In this document: piece after piece, positions 22,421-30,858 of the stretch
Layout of the letters: every line of letters starts with the position of its first letter
Numbering within the stretch: position 1 is the stretch's first letter
DNA from: Fragilariopsis cylindrus CCMP1102
Lineage: Eukaryota; Bacillariophyta; Bacillariophyceae; Bacillariales; Bacillariaceae
DNA length: 64,000 nt
Direction of reading: 5' to 3'
Assembly: GCA_900095095.1 (NCBI GenBank)
Contig: FMBT01000305.1
Location: 485,115-549,114, forward strand
Position numbers and translations under genes: made by a program
Notes under the pieces: model-generated
Seen by the model: the letters and a program-made list of their open reading frames with translations, nothing else
The model's database searches: none
Told to the model about the DNA's origin: nothing

Positions 22421-23000
22421 TTTGTCTTAGTGTAGTTTAATTTAGTTTAATTTGGTCTAGTTTAGTTTATATCTATATTGTTAGTATCGTCGTTATGAAG
22501 TATAATAGTAGTGATAGATAATCAGTATAAACGGTAAGTTCTCTATTGGCATAAAAGGTATTTTCCCCATTCATTGATATACTAAAATAATAAACATGTG
22601 TCGGTGGGAGCTTCGCGTTGAAAAATAAGTATTTTGTGATATCAGCGATCACACTTTACTCTATTAAAAACACTTCATCTAAGTAAAAATGACATGCTCG
22701 GAAATACGATACATTAAGAGAGTTGAACGTTCTCGCCGTTTTTGTCGACTAGTTTGACTACATTTATGCACGACTGCATTATAGTACGACTCAGATGAGT
22801 CGAGTGACTCACTCAGCAGCATCTTGATTTCTCCATTCTCAAAATGAACTTGATTTTGAGACGATGATGTTCGACTCACTCACTCACTCCAACCGAAGCT
22901 AACAAAAGGAATCAGATCTTATGGATGGATGCAAAAACCGACGTAAATCTTATATATTTCGGGAATGCATAGATTTAATATTGATTGATGGGAAAAAGAA
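22421..23000. promoter_or_regulatory. Divergent 5' region
   Basis: 580 bp between two divergent starts. It begins with a degenerate TTTAGTTTAA-type repeat (about 22432-22470), which would be in the 5' leader of the minus-strand gene. No gene supported. Confidence 0.5.
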
Positions 23001-24767
23001 ATGCGGTTCATTAAGCTAACGGTACAAATTGTTTTCATCTTTTCAATCATCATGGTCGTCGATATCGCGGCTCTGCTCTCTCTAGATCCATCAGGCGCAA
23101 CACCTTCGGGTACTACTAGAACAACAACAAAGTGGCAAGCAAATCTCAATGCTAGCAATAAACTCGCATCATCATCATCATCATCATCGTCGCATCAAGA
23201 AGATAAGAATTTGGCTGCTGATCGCAGCAGTTTTTTGGTTCCCTCTCAAGTCGGGATACCCATGAGATCTCGTCCTCAGAATCAGGAGGCAAAATATAAT
23301 AATAGTAAGAAGAAGAATACTCAAAGCAGCGACAGTATCAACAATGATAATACTCCTACTACTACTATGAGGAATAATAAAAGTTGGAAACAAAAACCAC
23401 GACCTCGTACCGGGAATATACCGGATGTATTTTGGCGGAATATACCAATGGATCATATCCGACAACATCCCTATTTTATTCCCTTACCACTTCCGGAGAA
23501 GATACATCAATTAGAATCGATTGAAGAGGTACGTAATTTTCGACAAGAATCCTGGCAATGGGATGTCTTGCATGATGGAAGAATGACCACATCACAGGCC
23601 GTCGCAGCCTTAGGATTTTTGGAACCATTAGCCGGTGAAATGTTAGGTGTACCGAAAGGATTACGAAGAGGTGGACAAGGTGCGTATCATCGATTACGAA
23701 AACCACTGAAACTTCCGTCCAATTTGGAAGCAATGAATGCGATGTTGTGTGATGGTGGTGCCGGCATGAGTAGGAGTAGTAGTAGTAGTAGTAGTAATAG
23801 TGTCTGCGACAATAATAATAATAACAATGACGATGACAAGAATGACAATGATACTAATAATATTCATTGGACGAAGCAATCACCGAATTATCCATTTGCA
23901 GCGAAGTATATGGTCCCAATCACAGAAGAAGAACATAATAAACGACGGAAAGAAATGAAACAACTAATCAACTCTTCCTCGAGTGGGATACGATTTTCGA
24001 TCCGCATGATATGGGGCAATGTGCAAGAATCGACATCCTTATTAACAGCCTTAAATTATTTTTGGAAATTGGATAATCAAGTTATTATGAAAGAAATTGG
24101 TATGTGTGGTGCTGGATTAGAGATCAATAATACCTCGACGACGGGATTATTATTTGGTGCCACTCCGGATGCAGTGTTATGTCATCCCGATGGTAGTATA
24201 GAAGCCGTCGAAGTGAAGAATCATTGTCCATTCATACCAAATAATTATTATAATGATAAGGACCGTCGTAGTCATACTCGAAAGAAAATTAATAATAATC
24301 ATCGTTTTCGATTAAGTCGACAGGAATTATTACCGAATAATGGAGGACAAGCAACCGTTATGATACACAATATACCACAATTAATGATGGAAATGTTATG
24401 TATTGGAGATGACTGTAAATCGGCTATTATGGTCCGACAATCCGCCATGACTGGTTCCTTAATATTACGACTACATCGTGATGATGACTGGATTAAGGAA
24501 ATGTTATATTGGTTAAATCGTTTTAATGAAGATTATGTACAGAAAGAAATACTACCACCGACAAACTTTTTCCATAAAAGTATGAATGAATCAACATCAT
24601 CATCAATAGTAGATGATGATGCTGATCAACTTCGATACAAAGAATTTTTAAATTTTACGAAACGAATTGAAAAAGATAATGTTGAATTACTTCAGCATGT
24701 ACCAAATCGTGATATTCAAAGAGCAACCGGCAAATTTCGTGAATCTATGGACTTATTTTTGGACTGA
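23001..24767 (+). CDS. YqaJ-like PD-(D/E)xK nuclease homologue with N-terminal signal peptide
   Basis: ATG at 23001, 588 residues, no intron. A hydrophobic segment right after the start (TVQIVFIFSIIMVVDIAALL) looks like a signal peptide or anchor, followed by a Ser/Asn-rich linker. The conserved part shows WG-x2-QES (about residue 337), then GATPDAVL (about 385) and EAVEVKN (about 402). This is the Asp ... Glu-x-Lys spacing of the PD-(D/E)xK active site as found in YqaJ/lambda-exonuclease-type proteins, and a late GGQA-x10-QLMMEM segment also fits. Bacterial and viral relatives resect DNA ends during recombination. The presequence suggests an organelle (plastid) location. An acidic poly-Asp/Asn insert at about 270-290 would loop out. 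The domain call is by motif only; substrate and activity are unknown. Confidence 0.65.
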   Translation: MRFIKLTVQIVFIFSIIMVVDIAALLSLDPSGATPSGTTRTTTKWQANLNASNKLASSSSSSSSHQEDKNLAADRSSFLVPSQVGIPMRSRPQNQEAKYNNSKKKNTQSSDSINNDNTPTTTMRNNKSWKQKPRPRTGNIPDVFWRNIPMDHIRQHPYFIPLPLPEKIHQLESIEEVRNFRQESWQWDVLHDGRMTTSQAVAALGFLEPLAGEMLGVPKGLRRGGQGAYHRLRKPLKLPSNLEAMNAMLCDGGAGMSRSSSSSSSNSVCDNNNNNNDDDKNDNDTNNIHWTKQSPNYPFAAKYMVPITEEEHNKRRKEMKQLINSSSSGIRFSIRMIWGNVQESTSLLTALNYFWKLDNQVIMKEIGMCGAGLEINNTSTTGLLFGATPDAVLCHPDGSIEAVEVKNHCPFIPNNYYNDKDRRSHTRKKINNNHRFRLSRQELLPNNGGQATVMIHNIPQLMMEMLCIGDDCKSAIMVRQSAMTGSLILRLHRDDDWIKEMLYWLNRFNEDYVQKEILPPTNFFHKSMNESTSSSIVDDDADQLRYKEFLNFTKRIEKDNVELLQHVPNRDIQRATGKFRESMDLFLD

Positions 24768-24950
24768 AATCAAGAAATCAAGAATAGGGTTATTGATAAT
24801 AAACGATAGTAAAAACAAGGTCGTAAAAATAAAGAAACCCACTACTACAAGGCAAATCCCTAACTATTAGTTATAGAATAATACACGAACGGTTTTTGTT
24901 TTCTCTTCTTCTCGTAATTCTATTATTATCTATCTGATACTATTCAAATA

Positions 24951-25502
24951 CTACACACTGGTTGTCGTAGGCTTAGGTGCTGCCGCTTCAGCATTTTCTT
25001 TTCCTCTTTCTCCAAGTCGTCCTGTTTCTCCTTTATCAAGTTGTTCATATGTTTGTCCCATAGCAAGAGCTGCCGCATCTTGACGTTCTCCTGGTAACAG
25101 TTGTTGTGCCATTAAATACGTCGCATATACTTCTGATTCAGTAAGATCTTCTGTATCTAATTTAAGTTGTGACAACGCCGGTCCGATATCTGTTTGTGCT
25201 GGATAACCGGCCATCCCTATCACTTCAAATGTTTTACTACACGCTTCGGGTATACTTAAGACATCACATAAGATTTTAGCAACATCATTACGATTAATTC
25301 TACCAACAGCAACATCACCCTGTGAAAAAATAGGTCGAGCACCTTCGGGCCAATCATCATTCAATCCGCATGGTCGTACGATACAATAATTATTATTGAT
25401 TTGTCCTTCTCCAACTCCTTCCATTTCCACCTCACGTAATTTTTGTTCACTTTCTGCTTTAATATCTAAAATACCGAACGGATTGAGACGTACAATATTT
25501 AG
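24951..25502 (-). CDS. C-terminal half of a split NmrA-like SDR gene
   Basis: The minus-strand frame is open from 25502 down to the stop at 24951. It reads through IVRLNPFGILDIKAESEQKL and then YCIVRPCGLND, the conserved second half of an atypical NAD(P)-binding SDR (NmrA/NAD(P)H-binding type). Its first residues continue exactly where the N-terminal half (27289-28023) stops. There is no ATG in this frame before the conserved region, and tandem stops lie just upstream, so it is not an independent gene. The C-terminus is Ala/Pro/Thr-rich. Between the halves lies 1.8 kb of unrelated DNA. Confidence 0.7.
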   Translation of the reverse strand, partial: LNIVRLNPFGILDIKAESEQKLREVEMEGVGEGQINNNYCIVRPCGLNDDWPEGARPIFSQGDVAVGRINRNDVAKILCDVLSIPEACSKTFEVIGMAGYPAQTDIGPALSQLKLDTEDLTESEVYATYLMAQQLLPGERQDAAALAMGQTYEQLDKGETGRLGERGKENAEAAAPKPTTTSV

Positions 25503-25643
25503 TTATTAGTATTCAATCTCTTTTTTGTTTTGTTTTTGTTTTTGACACGATTTTTTGTGATTACCACTGCTTTCGATCTTATGTAGAAAGTGTACTGAAA
25601 TCGTCTGTCTTTGTGAGTAAAAGATTTGATGGTTAATTTTGTC

Positions 25644-25731
25644 ATTGGATTTTGTAACTTCACAAAACACTATCTCGACGTCGACGCATTGGATTTTGTA
25701 ACAACACATCACACTATCTCGATGTCGACGC
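25644..25731. repeat. Two 44-bp tandem copies
   Basis: 25644-25687 and 25688-25731 share ATTGGATTTTGTAAC at the start and a TCGACGC end, with a few mismatches. A second short tandem family built on ATTCAGTAACGTAGTCAGC follows at about 25733-25810. Confidence 0.85.
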
Positions 25732-26022
25732 ATTCAACATTCAGTAACGTAGTCAGCATTCAGTGACGTATTCCGTAACGTATTCAGTAACGTAGTCAGC
25801 ATTCAGTGTGTGTGAGGTGTACAAGGTATGTAAAGGAAATCGAGAACGAAAGTATTGATCTTCTTCTCACAAAAACAACATTCTCACAAATGCAAAAACA
25901 ATCACACCATATATCCTCTATCTCTACATCTCTTTTGTTGGAACCTAACACAACATCATCGGCCGGTGGTGTTGTCCGTTAGTTTGAAAACAGTTGGTTG
26001 TTCGTGTAAGGAAAGTATCGTG

Positions 26023-26737
26023 ATGCATAATAAGACTACCATTGTGATCGAAAATAAGTTGTTGTTGGGAGACGAAAAGTTTATTCCTCCAAGGTCATTT
26101 AATGGAAAAAAGATCAGTGTGGAAAGAAGTCTTCAAATATTGAATGATACAACCAAGGAAGGTAGACGAAACCAAGTAGATAATCTCACATATCACTCAG
26201 GACAAGTACCAACAGAGTTCGATTCAAATCAGTGGGAATACGTAATTAGAGCAAAAGTAAATAGTACATCATCAACAGAATTTGTGCTATCTTCAGATAA
26301 TGATTCAGTGTTGGTACACCATCCCCTAGCCCAAGATGTGGGGAATGACATTCGTAACTTCTCAAAACATGTATTGGGATGTCATGCAGCAGTTCGTGAT
26401 AAGGATTGGGAATATGGAACAATGGTTTCAGCAGGGGATCGTATTGATTACGTTGAAAAGAGAAATCGCCGCTTTCAACAAAGGATTTGAAGATGGACAT
26501 GTGGGAAAGGATGAATACTACAAAAACGTTGCAAAATGGTGTAACAATGTGGAACATTTTGCTAACAAATGGAGTCTTAATCTTGTGCCATTTGATATTC
26601 GTGATGGTTACAATGACTGCATGACCACCATTGGTCGTACAAGTATAATCACATGGCCAAACAAAGTATCTATTCCAACAAGCGAGTTGTCCGATGAAAT
26701 ACGAAACGCGGTATTCCACTCATACACTGACATTTAG
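26023..26737 (+). pseudogene. Unknown ORF with a frameshift, inside the segment that splits the SDR gene
   Basis: The ATG at 26023 opens a frame that stops at 26490. A second frame (to 26737) carries on with similar composition and no gap. The two meet at about 26455-26465 in a GAAAAGAGAAAT stretch, where loss of two bases from a GA repeat would explain the shift. The inferred product is about 240 residues, with NWxYV-like and GRTSIITWPN segments. I recognise no family and see no transposase-like motif. It may be a decayed passenger gene or a sequencing error. Confidence 0.4.
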
Positions 26738-26740
26738 TCA

Positions 26741-27186
26741 ATGCTATATAAATGATAGGTAATACTTTTAATAAATTTAAATCCAGCAAATACGAATAGC
26801 CATAATAATAAATGAAATCTTTCTTACAATGTATACTAGTGTCTCTTTAGTTACAATCACGAACAATTATTCTGGACATGTATCTACTTTTTCGTTGGTC
26901 TTAGTCGCTGTTAGATCAACCTAATTTTCATGGGTGGTCCTTCCTTGTTTCTTCTTTGACGTGATATTTTTTGGAAGTTCGTCATTTCAATTGAGCCCAA
27001 CGCGGTTAGAATTCTTTTCGTGAACGTCTTGATAGAGAACTACTAGTCGATTCACCGATCGGGTAGAATCAACGTCATCTATTACTAAGTACAACCTCCT
27101 GTTGGTAAATGTATGATCATTGTCATGAGTAGTAGTAGTATTATACTATTTTTATGCACTACAACATTACTACTCGTTTACAAACT
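26741..27186. other. AT-rich flank inside the inserted segment
   Basis: Sequence between the frameshifted ORF and the end of the N-terminal SDR fragment's run-on frame. No supported feature. Confidence 0.5.
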
Positions 27187-27288
27187 TTACTTTATGATGA
27201 TCTTGTAATACTTTTCAAGTAAAACATCCACCTTTTCAATTATAAAACAGTCAATAATAATAATCGTAATAATAATAATAGTATACAA

Positions 27289-28023
27289 TACGATACGAAT
27301 ATCAGCACAACCTCTTAATTGTTCCTTCTTCTTTTCATCCCACGATGGACGGGTTATTCCTGCACTACTGAGCATCACTACTTTTGGGTAGTCCGTTTGT
27401 TGTTTTTGTTGCTGCATAATTAATTTTGCTATGATTGGAATCCCAACAATATCAATCGATTGTTTAGAAGATGGTGGCGGTGGCGGTGGCGTAGAGTCAT
27501 CGTTGGAGGCACCATCCTTCGAATCTATTCCAAAAAACGATAGCACCTTCGCAAATATCGATTCATTTTTAGGCGAGTCGTCATTATCTTTGGATTGAGT
27601 TTCATCAGCAAATCCTGTGGCACACCAAATGGTAGCATCACAACCTTCTACGGCCTTCGCAATACTGATCTGATCGGTTAGTATGCATTCTTGTATCGAT
27701 AACATATCATTATCTTCATTTGACGAAAATACTTCTAGCGCCTTTTCCTTATTCCGGACCAAACCAACAACTTCGACCTTTCTTTTTAACAACTCTTCGA
27801 CCACTAAACGACCTGTTTTACCAGTAGCACCAGTCACTGCTACCTTTTTTACTACTTCATTGGTCGGTATCAATGACAATTCAGCATTGTCGTTGTCTTC
27901 GGTGGACGACAACGATGATGAGGTCGATCTGATCGTTACGACAGGGCGGAGAGAAAATCCATCTCCATTAGCAATTATCCATCCCAATAGAGAGATGAGC
28001 GTTAAACTTCTTCCATTCATCAT
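27289..28023 (-). CDS. N-terminal half of a plastid-targeted NmrA-like SDR
   Basis: The ATG at 28023 starts a signal peptide (LTLISLLGWIIA) with Phe near the cleavage point (GDGFSL), the bipartite plastid signal of diatoms. The Rossmann motif TGATGKTGR follows, then VVGLVRN and an ATIWCATG segment, typical of the NmrA/NAD(P)H-binding family. A poly-Pro insert precedes VVMLSSAGITRP. The conserved reading ends at CADIRIV (27289). Beyond that the frame runs into Ile-rich low-complexity sequence and stops at 27187. The rest of the enzyme is encoded 1.8 kb away at 24951-25502. Plastid relatives are structural or assembly factors or reductases; the substrate here is unknown. The gene is probably inactive unless the segment between is spliced out. 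Confidence 0.75.
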
Positions 28024-28130
28024 GATTTAATAGATAATGATATGACGGCGGTAATGATTATGAGCGGTGTGATATGTTTTGCTTGTGATCGGAAATGTAA
28101 GCAAAAAAGGAAAAAACATGCGTCTGATCC

Positions 28131-28382
28131 AAACATGCGAAAGCTACGATGGTACGGGACAAGGACAGACGAAATATCAAGGTGAACCACACAAACATTT
28201 GGAACCAATGCGTCTCGTCTTGACGATTGGAATTTATCAAGGTGCTGTTATCCTCACAACTTTGAAATATCAAGGTTAATACAACAGCTTACCCTTGGAC
28301 TAGAGTCAGTTAATCAGCAAGATTATAAGATACAATTCCAGATCAGAACTGTATCCGCCGAATCTATTGTACGATTTTTATT
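28131..28382 (+). repeat. Left terminal repeat A1
   Basis: 252 bp matching A2 (38042-38293) without indels; the two flanking C bases at 28129-28130 also match. It holds three copies of (A/T)TATCAAGGT at 28174, 28234 and 28267, possible recombinase-binding sites. It ends 10 bp before the gag-like ATG. Confidence 0.95.
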
Positions 28383-28392
28383 CTAGTGTATC

Positions 28393-30705
28393 ATGGACCG
28401 CAATTTTAACATTAATTTTGAGTCGCCTTTGGCCTCGTCAGGCCAGGGCGGGTTCATAGCGGGAGGGGCACTGGCAAATGTGCCGGTGTCTACTCCTAAA
28501 GGTACGTCCGAGGGGGGGGTTTGTGTAACTGGCCTTTGTTCGCTTGTGTTCATTTGTGAAAAAGAGTTGCCGACGAAGTATTGTGGAGGCCAGATCGGAG
28601 GAGAAGGTGGGTCCAAGATGTGCATTAAGCAAAAGGATAAGTGTGATGTTCAATGTCATAAGAAGTTAAAGGCACCGTTCGTTACGCATCGCCAGTCGGC
28701 GTCTGGACAATATGTGTTGATGGGAGTGGGACTTCAACAGGACCAAGCTTACTTGTCACATATAGTTCCAGTGGAATGTTTCAAGGCTGATCAAGAGACC
28801 TACGCCAACGAAAGGCGTACGGTTGATAACTGGGACATGTTCTTCAGATCCATCAAACAGGGTGTGAAAGATAAAGAAGACGTCAGACTTGCGGCAGACG
28901 ATGCTGATGCGATAGCACAGGAGAGAGAATCATCCGGGGGATCGGCATCTCCAAAGAAACGGTCTATCGACCACAGGCTCCTTGAAGAAGAGTATAACAC
29001 CTTCGGTCAATTTGTGAACACACGTTGTATCGAAGATGGAGGTGCAGAGTCTCAGGAAGATATTTCGAACTCGATCGATGATTTGCACGCCCAGATGGGA
29101 TTCTTGACAAAGAAGGTTAAGAAGACAGAAATGAACCAGTTGAGCTATCCGTCTGACCAGACAGATAGGAGTCTAGTAAGTTTGCGAAATTTGGTAGGGA
29201 CCCGTCAAGAAGGAATGGGGCCGCTGTCGGTCATGGAATCAGTACACAATCTGACACAAATCGTGGGAACGAGGAGTGAAGGAGAAGAAGAGAAGTCAGT
29301 GATGCAGCTCCTAGCGGAGCGAAAAACGCAAATGACCGATTCGGAAGTGGAAACGTTCAGAACCCTGGTCGCCATCAATGGATCCGATTTGTCTATACTC
29401 ACGAGCCAATTGGTGTCGCAACTACGCCAAGGAATAAATGACCGATTCAAGGTGCCAGAAGCGTTCTTCGAGCACTGGACTTCGAGGGAGGGACTAACTG
29501 CCAGGCCACAAGTGTACGGAGACAAACTGGCTTCAAAATTAGACATGTTGGAAGCCAAGTTGAATTCGATAGTGGCGGCTGCACCACGTACTCAACAGCA
29601 ATCACATGCTAGGTTTGATTTTCGACTGAATGAACGAGCACCAGAACCAGCTTCGCCATCATATGGAATGGGACTTCAGGGACTTTCGCTAGAACACAAT
29701 CAAGCAGAAGACCAACCTGGGAGTACGGAATCCATGGAGCAGCTCATGGCATCCGTGAGAACGATCCAACATGAGGTAGCGACCATTAAGGAACAATTGG
29801 ATGACACTGTAATCGACGTAGGAGGCGTGCGGTTTAACACGAAGAGGGAATTGCAGGCGTGGTTAAAATTGAACGTTCGAGGACAAGAGGAGAATTTAGT
29901 CAAAGGCAAGACATCGATCCACACTCTTTTTCCAGATGCGTTGGGGTTGATGGGTATGATCTTATTGGATAGCACTCTTGCCGGAGGATCGTTGACAAGG
30001 ACCATGGAGTACAAAGCAATAGCGAAGAAAGCAGGTTACCACGGAGAGGTAGATGCGGCATTCATGGGATCTTTCGACTCGAGTCTCCCGAAGGTATTCG
30101 GAACAGCGAAAGCTGATACTGATTCAAGGATGATACCGATGGCCATGACGCCCCAAAAGTTCGATTCGGGAATACCGTCCACGTCTTTCAAGTCGAAGAT
30201 GAAGAAGGCATTGGACAAACAGGTGAGGAGTCTGAGAGGCCAAGCTGGAGAGCTACTTACGGGAGAGGCAAAGAATGTGGCAAAAGAATGTATAAATGAT
30301 GCACATGGTTTCGTAAACGACTTGATGAATTGGATGACAGTGACCAACATCACCATGAAACAAGAGCACGGAAGTGCAACGGAAACGGACAATTGGAAAT
30401 ATATTTCGCAAGCAGTAAATGCAATCTTTGAAAAGCTAGCAGAAGAACGATATGAGGGAAACTCAGCGACCGAGATTCATGAAATCGTCTGGTCATGTTT
30501 CAAAGGAGGTAAAGCACAAGCAGCGATTTTGGCCAAGGACATATCAGGACACAGTGCAGTAGTGGACGTCTTAAATCAACACTTGCAGGCATCCGCAGTG
30601 ATGAAATCGGAATACACTAAGACAATTGAATTCTTGAAAAAGGAACTGGATGCGGTATCAAAGAAAGCCAATCAGGCACTGACAGCAGCGCAAAAGAAGG
30701 GATGA
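28393..30705 (+). CDS. Gag-like ORF1 of the DIRS-like element
   Basis: 770 residues from the ATG at 28393, just downstream of repeat A1. The N-terminal third has a Cys-rich region (VCVTGLCSLVFIC, then KMCIKQKDKCDVQC) that could bind zinc. The middle is helical and charged. A coiled-coil-like segment (MEQLMASVRTIQHEVATIKE) lies near residue 450. The C-terminus is basic. I assign it as Gag by position only. After the TGA at 30703-30705 the same frame stays open for 33 more charged codons (PAKKKKEKE ... SSTSDPSGS) to a second TGA at 30805. That looks like the true C-terminus, so the first TGA may be a recent nonsense change or be read through. Confidence 0.75.
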   Translation: MDRNFNINFESPLASSGQGGFIAGGALANVPVSTPKGTSEGGVCVTGLCSLVFICEKELPTKYCGGQIGGEGGSKMCIKQKDKCDVQCHKKLKAPFVTHRQSASGQYVLMGVGLQQDQAYLSHIVPVECFKADQETYANERRTVDNWDMFFRSIKQGVKDKEDVRLAADDADAIAQERESSGGSASPKKRSIDHRLLEEEYNTFGQFVNTRCIEDGGAESQEDISNSIDDLHAQMGFLTKKVKKTEMNQLSYPSDQTDRSLVSLRNLVGTRQEGMGPLSVMESVHNLTQIVGTRSEGEEEKSVMQLLAERKTQMTDSEVETFRTLVAINGSDLSILTSQLVSQLRQGINDRFKVPEAFFEHWTSREGLTARPQVYGDKLASKLDMLEAKLNSIVAAAPRTQQQSHARFDFRLNERAPEPASPSYGMGLQGLSLEHNQAEDQPGSTESMEQLMASVRTIQHEVATIKEQLDDTVIDVGGVRFNTKRELQAWLKLNVRGQEENLVKGKTSIHTLFPDALGLMGMILLDSTLAGGSLTRTMEYKAIAKKAGYHGEVDAAFMGSFDSSLPKVFGTAKADTDSRMIPMAMTPQKFDSGIPSTSFKSKMKKALDKQVRSLRGQAGELLTGEAKNVAKECINDAHGFVNDLMNWMTVTNITMKQEHGSATETDNWKYISQAVNAIFEKLAEERYEGNSATEIHEIVWSCFKGGKAQAAILAKDISGHSAVVDVLNQHLQASAVMKSEYTKTIEFLKKELDAVSKKANQALTAAQKKG

Positions 30706-30858
30706 GAACCAAGTCCAGCGAAGAAGAAGAAGGAAAAGGAGCTAGCCGCCGAGAGGCAGAAAAGGGCAAGCGAGGAGAGTAGTACGAGTGATCCTTCAGG
30801 GTCGTGACTTAGATCGGACAGGCCGAGAAGCCAAGACGATTGATCGACAACAGAAGAA

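Larger units (their letters stand above)
25494..27288. other. About 1.8-kb segment interrupting the SDR gene
   Basis: On both sides the SDR coding sequence is intact up to a shared ATYGTA-like hexamer: ATCGTA at the N-terminal side, ATTGTA at the C-terminal side. No GT-AG pair rejoins the reading frame: the acceptor side has no AG between the in-frame stops and the conserved codons, although branch-point-like TACTAAT/ACTAA motifs are there. I saw no clear terminal inverted repeats. The segment carries tandem repeats near its low-coordinate end and a frameshifted plus-strand ORF. It could be an insertion of unknown class or a long intron with a non-canonical or mutated acceptor. Confidence 0.55.
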
